64,000 nt of DNA, from NCBI GenBank assembly GCA_948567375.1, contig OX419757.1, forward strand, positions 71,362,001 through 71,426,000, in the 5' to 3' direction. Position numbers and translations under genes: made by a program. The stretch comes from Lunularia cruciata (taxonomy: Eukaryota > Streptophyta > Marchantiopsida > Lunulariales > Lunulariaceae). Shown piece by piece: positions 48,800-60,029 of the stretch (position 1 is its first letter; each line of letters starts with the position of its first letter). The notes under the pieces were generated by a model, which was not told the origin of the DNA, ran no database searches, and saw only the letters and a list, made by a program, of their open reading frames with translations.

Positions 48800-50200
48800 G
48801 GAAATTGCAAATCTTTAAGAGTTGAACTAACTAATGCTGATGGCGAACTGCGCTATCATTCTTGTACTCGATGCCCGGTAAGAAAGGAAGTATTATAGAG
48901 CATATATAATTGACATGGAATTTTTACATTTGACTGGGTCTAAACGTCGTGTTTCGTTTGAATGACACTGACTTACAATGAACACTTCTTCTCCAGGCGA
49001 ACTATCAACAGCTAAAAAGTAGGGTACACACAACAACATTCCAACACGCATCTCCTTTGCTGGGTTCTCACGTCAACTTTAGCTCCTATCTGAAAATGCG
49101 GAGTAGATGAAGACTTTCATCCGGCCGACACTATATTCTAATCCGCATCTGAATCAGATGATACTAGCGCTGTTGTTCAGCTTTTGTATTGTACGATATC
49201 GATCACCGCTCAAGATGATCTGGAGTGAAGTTCTCAAGGTGTCAACTTAGGTTGACATGGTTCACTGATCCTTCTGAATTGATCGCCCTTTAGTAATATA
49301 CATGAGGTTCAATGGACCATTATCCCTAAATCAGCTATAATTGTATTTTATAGTTTACAATTATGAAATAAAAGACACTGAGCACCAACTTCAGAACTTC
49401 AGAATCGGCTGAACGCTTGATGTATCACAAAATTCATATCATTTCAATCGTACATGTGTCTGAAATCTGCCAATAGTTGAGATGCATCAGGTTTTGCAAT
49501 TGGGTCAAGAACATCCTTCTGCCATTATGCATGAGCTGGTTCTAGAGGGTGACGAACAATCAGGTCCATGTCTAGACCATGTGGACGTATATCTAGCTAG
49601 GAAAAGTTTCCTGAGAGAAGTCTGAAGATGGCTTAACCTGAGATAGAAATGGTGTTCTGAATTCAGGTCATTCTGCTTGCTACTAACCAGAAAATCATGG
49701 ATGTCAAGGTAGGCTAATGATACACCAATTACTTTAGTTGATTATTTCAGAGTTTAGTTCAGTTTAGTAGCTCAGTTGCTGTAGCTAACTTTTTAACTAC
49801 TTTCAAGCTTCGGCAGTTGTTCGCAAACCCAGTACCACGGAAGTATCAGACAAGGGTGCTTCGGTACTTTCAGCAATCCACTCCATGTGTCTGGTAAGGG
49901 TTTTATAGATACTTTGTAAGCACTGATGAGAAGGGGGCCATATCAGGTCGAAAGCAACTGCAAGTGATGCTGATAGCAACAGCGTTTCCGAACTGAAACA
50001 CAAAGACGTTCCCACTAGCAGCAAACTGAGTTGGGTAACTCAATTACAACCAAGGATTTCTGGCATGACAACCGTTGTTGTTCTGTACATGTTGAACATT
50101 ATTATCATCGGGTCCAAACAATTCTAGGTCATGCCTGACACCTATCCTCTCGCAAAGGATTGATGATTATTCCTGTCACTGCAAGCACTAGGGTCTCTTC
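48800..50200. other. Unassigned region between relics
   Basis: No motif recognised. Composition is intermediate. The minus frame 49803-50024 has no known features. Confidence 0.4.
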
Positions 50201-50204
50201 AATT

Positions 50205-51870
50205 TTAAGTGAGAACACGCGCAAACAATTGGGCAGCATTGCCGAAGTAAATTTGAGTCTTTTCCTTCTAGTTCAGCCCGGGGTATGCGTCCAAGGTGAA
50301 CAGTTTCTAGATCAATGCCTGAAGTTGGTTGAAAAGGCAAGTCTGTGCCAAATGCCATGTGGGATGTGTCAAAGAGCAAAAGAGCGCCGGGAAGAGCCCA
50401 CGGGGCTGAAGAAATGGCTGAGTCTACATAAAATTGCCACTATCGTTTGAGAACGGTACCCCGTGTTATAATTTTCGAGAATTTCAAAAGATCCCATGAT
50501 ACGATCAGTAACGAACGGAAGAAATCCTCCAGAATGGGCTAGGATGAATTTTATGTTGGGTACTGCGTGGTTACATCTGGGTACAACAAATTAACTGCAG
50601 CACGAGTCGTATCTAGTGCAAAAAAGTCCACGGCGAATGGAGGAACACCAGTGCTGGCAGGCGTAACTGTATCGAGAAGACATTGACAACAATCGTTCAG
50701 TTTGTGGATTTATGCAAATAGTAAAGAAAATTCCCAGCCATTATTCGGATTCGTTCTGGCAGGTCTACTGTAGTAAATTACAACTCAGGTTCACTTGCTC
50801 TGATGATCCCATTTTAGAGTTTTCTATTCTCGACTAGTCAGTACTATCTACTAGACAAACCCCTCGAATTCCATCCGTCTCTGGACATGTGTACTGATTA
50901 ACTGCATTTTCGCATACATTCTAGGAAAAAGCTGTAACGCAGCTTCGAGTTTCTTGTACTTCTTTCCAACTTTTCAGTTGTTGGCAGGACGACAATTGAT
51001 ATATTTGGACTAGGTACCTAGTACAATTTTTCTCTGAACTGACTTAACAAGAACTGAAAGTATATACATAATCCTATTTACGTCGATGAGGCATTGGTCA
51101 CCAAGTGATAGCCTAGATGTGCATGTATTATGCTTAAGCATTTCAGCATACATTTTAGGAGAACGAAAGGCTTGAATGGATTAAATTGCTGTAACTCGGA
51201 TGTAATGTTGATCCTACAAATAGTACTTGGAATCAAGAATTTAGAGTGATACTACTTACGTTCTTCCGCCTCCGGACAGGGAGACCTGCTTGGGAGGATG
51301 AGAACAGTGGCATTTACGTTCGTTCAGAACAGCGCAGAGTGGCTCAAACAATGGACTCCTGAAGACTTCAACAGAGCTACTTGCTGGCAGAGAAACTCCT
51401 GCGGCTTTCTGATTGTCGAGCGTAGATGGCTTCAGCCACAGACCCCTCCACATCTGGTACGATAAGGGAGCAAAGAACTGAAACCTCTTGGGATACTGCG
51501 TTCAGGTTGGACCATATACTGCCCCCAGGTTGGAACTATATACGTTCAATCGTCGAGCCAATTGCGACTCTCAATAACTGGATAATCTCATTTGAGAGCA
51601 GCACCTCGGGTAGAACCAACATAATGGAGATATCGAGTCTATCCATCATTTGTATGTGGGCAGAGACATTTCATGCCCGTGTCCTTCTTGCGCCTGCGGT
51701 TATGTTGTTCTTATTCAGCAAAGTAATATGGAATTCCGGGACGTAGTGACAATGAGTGTCACCCCTTTTCAATACCTTCGGTGGGTTAGCGACGGACACT
51801 AAGGCCAGTACCTGTGCGATAGCGCCCTTACCGTCACCATGCTTGTTGAACTGTCAGCACTTCTCATGCA
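50205..51870 (-). pseudogene. Broken paralogue of the ACMSD-like amidohydrolase
   Basis: It aligns with the gene at 18013-19585 over nearly its whole length. A hydrophobic leader (AIAQVLALVSVA) precedes GDTHCHYVPEF (the HxH metal site, 51.73-51.77 kb). YPKRFQFFA then, in another frame, PDVEGSVAEAIYA follow at 51.42-51.50 kb, and PLCAVLNER at about 51.33 kb. After the intron come LDTTRAAVNLL (about 50.60 kb), KFILAHSGGFLPF (about 50.52 kb) and AFGTDLPFQPTSGIDL (about 50.33 kb). The last frame ends at a TAA at 50205. At least four frameshifts and several stops break it, so it is dead. Its 5' splice site is a clean GTAAGT (51254-51259), at the same place as in the live gene. Confidence 0.92.
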
Positions 51871-52940
51871 TTTGGGATGTTACAGCGAATTTCTAAAACA
51901 CCTGACAACCGGAATAGATGTCGTGCAAAACGGTTGTCGTGGGCGTGTATCTGCTGAGACTTCAATTGCAAGATCAGATTTTGAGGATGCGAGTAACTGC
52001 TGATTCAATCCCTCTATAAAAGACGAGCGGTTGACTTTAATTGTACCACGAGTCGGTCGATTCTGTTGCAGTCTAGCCTTCCTACAGTGCCATAAGATCT
52101 GAACTCAGGAGTACAGGCATTACATGCGCCATGGCATTGAGAGTTGCTGTAAACAGTTCAGATCTGATGAAGTCCGAGGTGTAACTCTACAGCCGACAGG
52201 GTGATGTTTATATCTTGATCACTAAGTTACCATACTTCGCTTCGTCAACTTCCTTAGTGAAGGTCTAGTGTATTGCTCTGTCACTTACATTCGAGAAACA
52301 TGGATGTAAGGACAACCGGAGATAAAGCACAAGAATTGACAAGCGTATAACACGAAACCCTGAGCAAAAAGAACACCCATGCACTTTGTTACAGTTCAAC
52401 ACAGGATACACAAGTGGTAGTACTGTACTAATAGACTGTAATAGAATTAGTCTTATTACTACCAGTCACTCTGAGGGGAATCTATCACGATTGATTACCG
52501 CTTGTTTTGTCGTCACTTTGCTTAAAGTTTGCGACATAACTTTTACAACTTTGCCTTGTGTAAAATCTGAAGGAAAATTTCTCAGCATGGAAAGGATCTG
52601 GTGTTTTCTCTGCGGAAATGAAGGGGAAATATGATCATGGCCAATGGCCAAAGTTTCAAAATGGAATTAACAAGAACTCTAAGAAGCATCTGAGGTTCCT
52701 CGCCATCGGGAACAGCAATCCGTAGAAACATGAGTTACATGACCATTGCAGAGACATTACTATTCGTACCATAACATATTATCTCTTTCCACTCCGCATC
52801 GCAGTGTCTAGAGTCCGAGATTAATCCTTAAATTTTATCGTTCATGGAGATGTGTAACAATCATCTAAGCTTCAGCTGCAAGTGGCATAATGTCCTCATG
52901 GTAGGAGGTGCATGTGAATGTGCTGTGGTTTGGTTTAGCC
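51871..52940. other. Unassigned region
   Basis: No gene motif recognised; it separates two minus-strand pseudogenes. Confidence 0.4.
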
Positions 52941-52949
52941 TCTCCTTTT

Positions 52950-55650
52950 CGAACATGAACTCTCGACCACCGACGTCGGGATCCATGTAAAATCCATGGG
53001 CTGCAGTATTTTAGGTGCTATCAATCTCTCATTGGGTAGTCACAACGGTACCACGAGTACTGTCAGGGGAAGGCATATACAATATGATACTATGAACATA
53101 AGCTAAAAGATGGTTCCGGTCAGTGGAAGTTAATCCAATGGACTCCGTCGAGACCCATTCCAGCGAAGATACAAAATTCCCATCCAAATCCCTGAACATT
53201 GGGCAGTTTCTTGACAACATTTCTCGTTCCTTCAAATACTTGCCGTAAAAGTTTGCTCCCACTATCAGGAATAAAATGTCCCCGCACACCTTCAGTACTC
53301 AGGAGAAAATCCAGTTTACGGATTGCTCCGCACCGACATGTAATTGGTACTCTACGTAACAATCCTCGACTCTCTAACAGGCGTACACATGGTGAGAAGC
53401 TCGAAAAATCGTCTGAAGTCTGCAGTGTGATTATCGCTAAAAAGTACACGAGTTGAAGACTTGCATGTCCCCCGCACGCTGAGTATAGATACAGAAGCTT
53501 CTCCGCCATTGCGTACATTCCTCGTACTCGAGCTATGGAGCGCGCCAACTCCTCTGAAATATGCTATTCCGGACAATCCAGTTCGAGGAAAAGCTGCTCT
53601 GAAGAAACGCGTAATAATTCGTTCCGATGTCTTCTCCCTCCTTAAGTGATGTCCTTTGATCAGGATTCATCGCAGCAGCCAATGTTGAAAAGGCCAAAGG
53701 GTTACAACCGGTAATGTCGAGAAATTTTCCAGTGATTGTCTGCAATCAGGGAAATATGTTTTGTCCCACTATCAATAAATAGGAACTTAAACCAATCCAT
53801 TACGACTCCTCGCGCCTTCTACTCGGAGTTTCTTCGAACGATATGTTACCGGATGATACTCCCGAATGAAAGGGCACAGAAGGATGTAGGCATCAGGGGC
53901 ACTTGACAGTACCTTTAGCTGGTCCGTGATGACTTCACCTTCAAATCTCGCATGTTTTGCGAGCACCAGCTCGGCCTCAGGAAACCCAAGTGTTCCAATC
54001 TTCACGATACCACAAACCCAAAACACTATACCTGAATCATTTTAGGTTTCCGAAGCGACTAAGAACTTCACTCCTTTAAAAGTTTGCACCAATTCTTGCA
54101 ACACTTCAAACTTTGGTTCTCCATCCCAGAACATTCAGAGCCTTTTTTAGTGTTCCTGAACTGATACAGCTCCCGCTGGTTCCAGTCTCCTTGGCCATGA
54201 TTTAAGCCGATTGGAAGCTCATGTTGCGAATTTCTCCTTGCTTGTTCAAGGTTGTTTCACGTCCACAAGTAATGTAAAAAGCTCCACCCTAGGCAAGAAA
54301 TGAAAAGTTTCGTCTCTTCGCAATCCCGAATCTCGCAAAGCCTGTTGATATTGTAGTGCAAGATACTGCAAACAGCATGTTTTGCCAGATCCAGGTGGCC
54401 CGTGGAGCACAACTACCTGCGAGGCACTCTCCAGGCAATCGCGAAAGGTTCTGCAAAGTTTTTCTATATGGGACGTACCGACAATCTTCCTTGAAGGGAA
54501 GATTCAAACTAGTGACAACAGAACCCTCCCCAATCAAATGTACAAACCCAACAAAAAACTGAAAGGTTGATGACATTTCACATTGTGGCTTGCAAATGCT
54601 CTCGACATCCTCTCCAACCATAAAAAGTGTGTCTGTGTCGTACCTACATGACGCTTCTTTCAGATCCAGGAGTCACTAGATTACAGAAGACGACTTTGCG
54701 CTGTCAATGTTTCACGCATTCACCATGGCAATGATTACGATGGTATACAAACTCTTGAAAGAAGTGTTGAATTACTTATGCTACACTGAAAGCAGGTTAA
54801 AATCATTCAACAGCTTTCAAATTTAAACCAAGGAAATTATGAAAGAGACATTGACACTTATCACTTCAAACTCACAGGTTCCAGAACAGCCTCGATTTTC
54901 TGAAGAAAGTATCTAATAGGATACGGAAGCGAGACCCTTCAACTGTGGCATCTGTACACAATCATGACATCAAGAACATATACTCCAAAGGCACTAACCT
55001 CAGCTGGCGGAAAGAACCGTTAATACTCGAGGAGTCCTTCTGCAGCATCAGTTCTCCATCACACTTTTCTACTTTAACAGCTCATGGCCAATGGCCTCGA
55101 AGTTTAAAACCTTCATGAGGAGCAGCGAAACAGAAAATGCCACCCAAGCTCTCGGTGAACTTTGCGTATGCCTCTGACTAACTCCAGTTATCTCCACTGC
55201 TCAATTATGTTTCCACATGAAGACACAGACTTTTGATTATAAGGCTGCAATACCATGCCCAACAAGTAGAACTGGACATTTGTGTTGTCCCACTTTGGTA
55301 AGTTGAATGAGGTTTATGGAGGTATTCTCTGTGCATTGTTCAAGTCGAATACACCCTGCTTTCCGGTCTTGATCATTCAGGAATCATAGAAAAACTGACA
55401 GTATTCTTGCTCTGGGGAATAATTCCGGTAACCATACGGAAGGCCAACACTCTTGAGTAGTGGATGAGGCCCATGGTTCTCCGTGCAAGTGCTTTGTACT
55501 CATGGCGAGCTACACCATGGAAGAAAACGAACTCCATACTGGTGATCCCTGAGAGTTGGGTTTGTGGAAAATATAACAGCATTATTGAGGTTCTGGAACC
55601 AGGGAATGTGTTAAGATCAGTTGAAGACGTGATATAGCAAACCGAGGGTT
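52950..55650 (-). pseudogene. HNL-type NLR immune receptor pseudogene (alpha/beta-hydrolase plus NB-ARC)
   Basis: From right to left: SMEFVFFHG (about 55.53 kb); ECWPSVWLPELFPRARILSV (about 55.40-55.46), the HNL motif W-P-x-x-W-L-P-x-x-F-P-x-A-R-I-L-S; VGQHKCPVLLVGHGIAAL (about 55.24-55.30), where family members have the nucleophile elbow GHSxGG; and IFCFAAPHEGF (about 55.10-55.14), the FFxATPHxG block. Then VVVLHGPPGSGKTCCLQYLA (about 54.35-54.42) is the P-loop of the NB domain, with FHFLPRVELFTLL after it. DITGCNPLAFSTLAAAM (53.66-53.72) sits where the GLPLAL motif belongs. 53120-53548 continues with an open helical stretch. Stops and frameshifts interrupt each block. HNLs act as intracellular immune sensors; this copy cannot be made intact. 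The LRR end is not visible. Confidence 0.88.
54381..54404 (-). other. P-loop (Walker A) of the NLR pseudogene
   Basis: Encodes GPPGSGKT, a canonical nucleotide-binding loop, preserved although the surrounding frame is broken. An upstream IVGTSHIEKL stretch fits the VGR-type start of NB-ARC. Confidence 0.88.
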
Positions 55651-55901
55651 GCTGTGTAGGAACATGGTTTCCCCACAGGGATAAGTTTCACCCCTCTAAG
55701 CCTTCTACTACTGCTCACACGGTAACATTATGTATCTTACTTCCCTGTTGCTCGAGGACAGCAGACTTCTGTAACTGCTCAGAGACATTGCACTACGGAC
55801 AGAGTTATACATTCTACCACAATCAATGCATTGTGCCTACCCCTTGTAGGCTTCACCTGAGTACTCAACTTTCCTATATACTGCTCTGAATTATACAAGA
55901 C

Positions 55902-56480
55902 TTAACAACTCTTAAGTTGCCTGAATCTTACCTTTCCAAGCCCCCTCGGGAGACCAATTTCAGAGTTTTCAGCTGAGGCAAATAAAGCCGGTCGAGTTCC
56001 AAAACTTCTGCAATAGACTGTCCGTGAATGCAAGATATTTCGTATCCTGTTATTCTGAAAGGTTTTTGAAACTCGCCGTACGGTTGAACTTTCACCCTTG
56101 TCCAGTTTTTCTTCCTTCGCCATGTCTGCCCACTTTGTTCGGGCGATCACCGGATCCTACCAAGGGTGTGCACTTGGGAGAGTGAAAGTTATCGAGTTCT
56201 CGTTCTCGAGTCACCTAGAAACTCACCAGGAAGATTGAGAATTCAAATTCCATTACAAATTATCAGGACTTCGACATTCACATTGATCGTCATAGAGTGT
56301 GAGGAGCTCCACATGACAGACAGATTGTTAAACACAAACTCAGGAGCTCTAGTTCTTCGTCGATGGAACCACTTTCTTCATATGCAACAATTCAAGGAAA
56401 GACCCCAATTTCACGCGACGCTCAAAAGTCGACAATGTCTACAAATTCCTGATATTGCTGACGAAAGCTTTGTTTTTTTG
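55902..56480 (-). pseudogene. LRR-like coding relic upstream of the NLR pseudogene
   Basis: A reading frame at about 55930-56110 contains EVLELDRLYLPQLKTLKLVS, a leucine-rich repeat pattern (LxxLxLxxLxxLxxL). Further right (about 56220-56290), VEVLIICNG, then a stop in place of a codon and ILNLPGEF look like another repeat. It lies 5' of the hydrolase domain on the same strand, so it is more likely the tail of a second, upstream NLR or another LRR protein than part of the first. A GTAAGATT donor-like site follows GGLER. Confidence 0.5.
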
Positions 56481-56890
56481 TAGAGAATTGAAATCCTATG
56501 CAGTCTTAAGGAAACTCGATAAAATCAATTTGCAGTTTCGAGGGAGTAGTGATGGGTATGCAGAAATTTCTTTGAAGAAGAAACAAAATGCTATGTTTGT
56601 GTTGGGGGGAGCAGAAAGGCTAAAGCATATTGCATAAACAGTATGATGATGGTATAAACAAAAAGAAAAATTCAATATATATAGAAGAAGCTTCTCGATA
56701 AATATATAAGCATTTTAATAGCATTTCTTTCCCTGGAAACCAGAGTTATCATAAGATTCTATATAATATCACTAGAACATTTTATGTATCTTTGTTTTAA
56801 TTTAGCAAAGAAAATATATGACATGAAACTGTAGAATAACTTAGTAAGATTATAACTAAGAAAAGGGTGACCATAGAAACCATAGAAACC
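56480..56890. other. AT-rich spacer
   Basis: No gene recognised between the LRR-like relic and the non-LTR tail. Confidence 0.5.
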
Positions 56891-57050
56891 GCATAGAAAC
56901 CATGAAGGATGGGAAGACCCCATCAAGCCTTACAAGGGAGACACAAAATAGGTAAAATGGGGCTAAGCCCCAATAGAGTCAATATGAGAAATCTGCCCTA
57001 CAGCACCTAAGATATTTGAGCTATGCATGCAGTACGGTCTACAAACAACT
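56890..57050 (-). repeat. 3' UTR and hairpin tail of non-LTR copy 2
   Basis: In sense orientation it reads ...CTCTATTGGGGCTTAGCCCC, then TGTCTCCCTTGTAAGGC, then the hairpin GATGGG-GTCTT-CCCATC, and ends in a few TTTCTATGG-type repeats. Six other truncated copies of this tail occur in the window (12.18, 13.03, 15.04, 15.16, 15.92 and 45.33 kb). Confidence 0.85.
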
Positions 57051-57960
57051 AGAGCATCTGAAGAAGCATCATCTAGTGTGATTGCTCTCCTATGGATTGC
57101 ACTAGCCATTGCCTTTTATAGAGCAATGTACACACGTTGTCTAAAATATGGTACAAAGTATGAGATTGAGAGTGTTTCTTGATGGCGCCCAGCACGATAA
57201 GCTCTCATGCACTACCTGAAAAATGTGTCAAATGTTATGTCCATCGCTCCATATAACTCCAAGGCTAGAGGAACAAAGAGGTGACCTTGCTACATGCCCC
57301 TATACTTAGAGACCTTGCATGCTGCTGTTGCATTTGCCATCCATCTAGGGGGATAGGTAATCACTCCCTCCAAAATTGTATCATGTGTAGGGTCTATAAC
57401 CACGACATCCGCTACTGTCACCTGATCATCTCGGACCAAGTACAAGTCTGCCCTGGCACGTGTTATTTGCAAAGCATACAAACGCTCCATCCAAGCCAAG
57501 TATCCACTGTCTCGTGCCATAGCAAACACTATGTCCCTAATAGTATCATGGGTAGCTATTCTTTGTCCTGCAAAAGGACATCATGTCATATGGACCACTG
57601 TTGCATCTAGTGTAGAACCTTACTTCCAAGTGAGTAATGAAGATGCAAATAGGTAGACCAAACCTAGGCAAAACCTCATCTTTGTAGAGAAAGTAGCTAG
57701 TGCGAGTCGAAATGCCCTAATGCACAATCGAGCTAGGATCCAAGAGCTTGCACCCTTGTTGGAGCAAGAGCAAAGATGTGCTCTAGTAGCCTGAGGAATG
57801 GACGAGTCAATTAAGAGAGAATGTAGTGTAGACTCATACCATCGCTCCATCAAGGAAGATTGTAAACCTCTAGTCCAATCTGACAATAGTGAAGCAAAAG
57901 ATGGAAAGTCCTTGCGTGCCTTTGGGGATAGACTATCTCTCATCTACTGCAATAACATCT
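57050..57960 (-). pseudogene. C-terminal region with restriction-like endonuclease of non-LTR copy 2
   Basis: 57620-57943 holds the thumb-like linker (SLLIDSSIPQATRAHLCSCS and on). 57290-57529 reads ARADLYLVRDDQVTVADVVV, then IDPTHD, then CKVSKYRG. The spacing of R-x-D-L, D-V-V-V-x-D-P and K-x-x-K-Y fits the RPD-...-D-...-K-x-x-K-Y core of restriction-like endonucleases in R2-group elements. Beyond it, HLFVPLALELYG and YFRQRVYIAL continue the frame. Such a nuclease nicks the target DNA to prime reverse transcription. Assignment is by pattern only. Confidence 0.65.
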
Positions 57961-58278
57961 AGAGAGAAAAGGACACTCATCCACCTCTGTCACATAAGTG
58001 TTCAAAACCAGCCTATCAACAAACACAAAATGAGAGGAAAGTAGGGGAGCCCAATAACCCACAAACGCTATAGGGCACCTATAGCATTTGATAGTAAGCC
58101 AACCCCTCCACACGAGATCAGCCGAGTCATCTATCTACGTGCCAAATCTCTTGTCACACATTCAAATGTCCCTGGTCCAATAATATCCCCAAAGACTCCC
58201 ATAATTCTCCTATCAAAGGCTCTAAGATGTGATAGGAAGGACAAGGAGGGAGGAACTATGCAGAGGACCGTAAGTCAA

Positions 58279-59178
58279 TCAACAAGCAATACTAAAGGAG
58301 AGTATACCAAATGCCACATGCGGATCTCCTAGTAATGGAAGGTCATCCACATGGAGAACATCCACTACAAGGGCAACATCTAAGAAGCGTATGACAAACA
58401 ATGTGATGCCAATAGGATCTGAGGATCCTATTGGCATTCCAAGAACATGTAGTCCATCTATAGATGTGATACGTCCCTCTAGAAGCTCAAGGTGGAGAGG
58501 GATACCTAAAGGGGACCATGCCTTGCACTTTGACATGTTGACTCTCAAGCCTACTATATGCAGCTCGGTAATCAAGTGGTCAAAGGGCTGCCTAATCTGA
58601 TCTACATGGCCCACAATGTGTGTATCATCTACTAAGGAGGGAAATACACAACCTAGAATGGCAAAAGTAGTGGATAAGAGAGCTCTAAAGTGAGCCATGG
58701 CAAATAAGTACCCCCCTAAAGGATCTCCTTGATATGTACCAATAATTGACTCCAAGATGGTGACTCCCTCTTGTGAATAACCATGCTGGTAGTAAAGGGA
58801 AGCAAGAGAGCCATAAAAAGACCTCACAAAAGGAATAAGACTCACCAAGGATCCACTAACCTCCCTAAGCTCTCAAAAGATGGATGCACATGAGATGCTA
58901 TTAAAATTATTCTCAACATCCCCTTATAGGACGACCCACTCTGGATGGATATCTAGGAGTGCCCTAATGCCTAGAGATATAGCCTCACATCTTCCAAGTG
59001 TAGCTACTCCAAATTGATGTGGACTAAGGTGTTGTAGGAAGTGAGAAAAATGTTGAAGGACAATGGTGAGGCTGAACAAACACACAAAGATCTCTCTAAT
59101 AGCAGTCAGTCTAATGCACCTCGTGTCCTTCTCCATCAAGAGAAGAAAACTAGCACCTAACACCCGACTAACAAACAT
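58279..59178 (-). pseudogene. Reverse transcriptase of non-LTR copy 2
   Basis: At 58924-59178, HLSPHQFGVATLGRCEA then ALLDIHPEWVVL, then (another frame) GDVENNFNSIS form RT blocks 1-3 with the first catalytic Asp. At 58279-58848, FVRSFYGSLASLYY, GTYQGDPLGGYLFAMA (block 4, QGDPLS-type) and VFPSLVDDTHIVG (block 5, xxDD) follow, then LRVNMSKCKAW (block 6) and GLHVLGMPIG. It copies element RNA at a nicked target. The 58279-58848 part is one open frame of 189 codons. Confidence 0.93.
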
Positions 59179-59201
59179 AGGAATGTCTCATCTCATCACT
59201 A

Positions 59202-59700
59202 CTACAGCCACTTGAAATAACTTGGTAAAACCACTAGAAGGACCATATGCCTGAAAGCAATCTCTAAGGTGCTCATATACCATCCCTGACAAGCCCCTAA
59301 GGAAAGCAAGAGGTAGTACACAATGTTTGTGCAAAAAAGTGACCTATCAAGACATAAAGGCTGTTCAAGTTGATAATCTAAGACCTCTAGTGGTAATCTG
59401 TCTCTTGCTATAGAATATAATGAGCATAGGTAAAATAAAGTCTCATTAGTGGGACTAGCCATAAACATAGGGTGTAACACTTGTGCTACACTACTAAGCT
59501 CTCCCGCTTGACCCAATGTTGTAATCAAGTGGACTTTGTGGTATCTTGTGGCAAAACTTGTCTCCTAAAACATGTAGGCCTAACAGACTCCTCCTAAAGG
59601 GTTGCACAATCCCCCACTTTGAATTGCCAAAATCTAGCAGCCACTTCTCTATGCCCCGCACGTCCCTCTCTAGCATAGCAAAGACACCATCGAGGGAGTA
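59202..59700 (-). pseudogene. Non-LTR copy 2, region before the RT
   Basis: Frames 59494-59676 and 59202-59528 contain KWLLDFGNSKWGIVQ, then VLHPMFMASPTNETLFYL and LEVLDYQLEQPLCLD. These are not motifs of known function, but they are strongly protein-like and fit the linker before the RT. A fragmentary counterpart is seen in copy 1. Confidence 0.6.
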
Positions 59701-60029
59701 AGAGGAATATGAACCATGCTAACTCATCCAAGTGATCACATGCCAAACAATCAAGTGGTAGGAAAAAAGCCTATCTAGCTTCATCATGAGTGTATGGGGT
59801 ATGGAATAGACATGTACATGGAAAACTAATCTCAAATAATCCCAAATTGAAACCCGCTTGAGAAGCTAACCAATCCTATGACTCGATCGATATCCCTTGA
59901 ACGGTCAATGAAGGGATAGAAGAAGCATGCATAATCTCAAGTGTCACTGCTATCTATGTGGTTGCTTGCCTCACATGAGCATCCCAAGTGGTCCAATCAT
60001 AGTCCTTTTGCTTCATTCCTAATGGGTCT

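Noticed and set aside
53352-53649. Alternative frames on both strands over the NLR region
   Set aside because: Shadows; only the minus frame at 53120-53548 continues the NLR reading.
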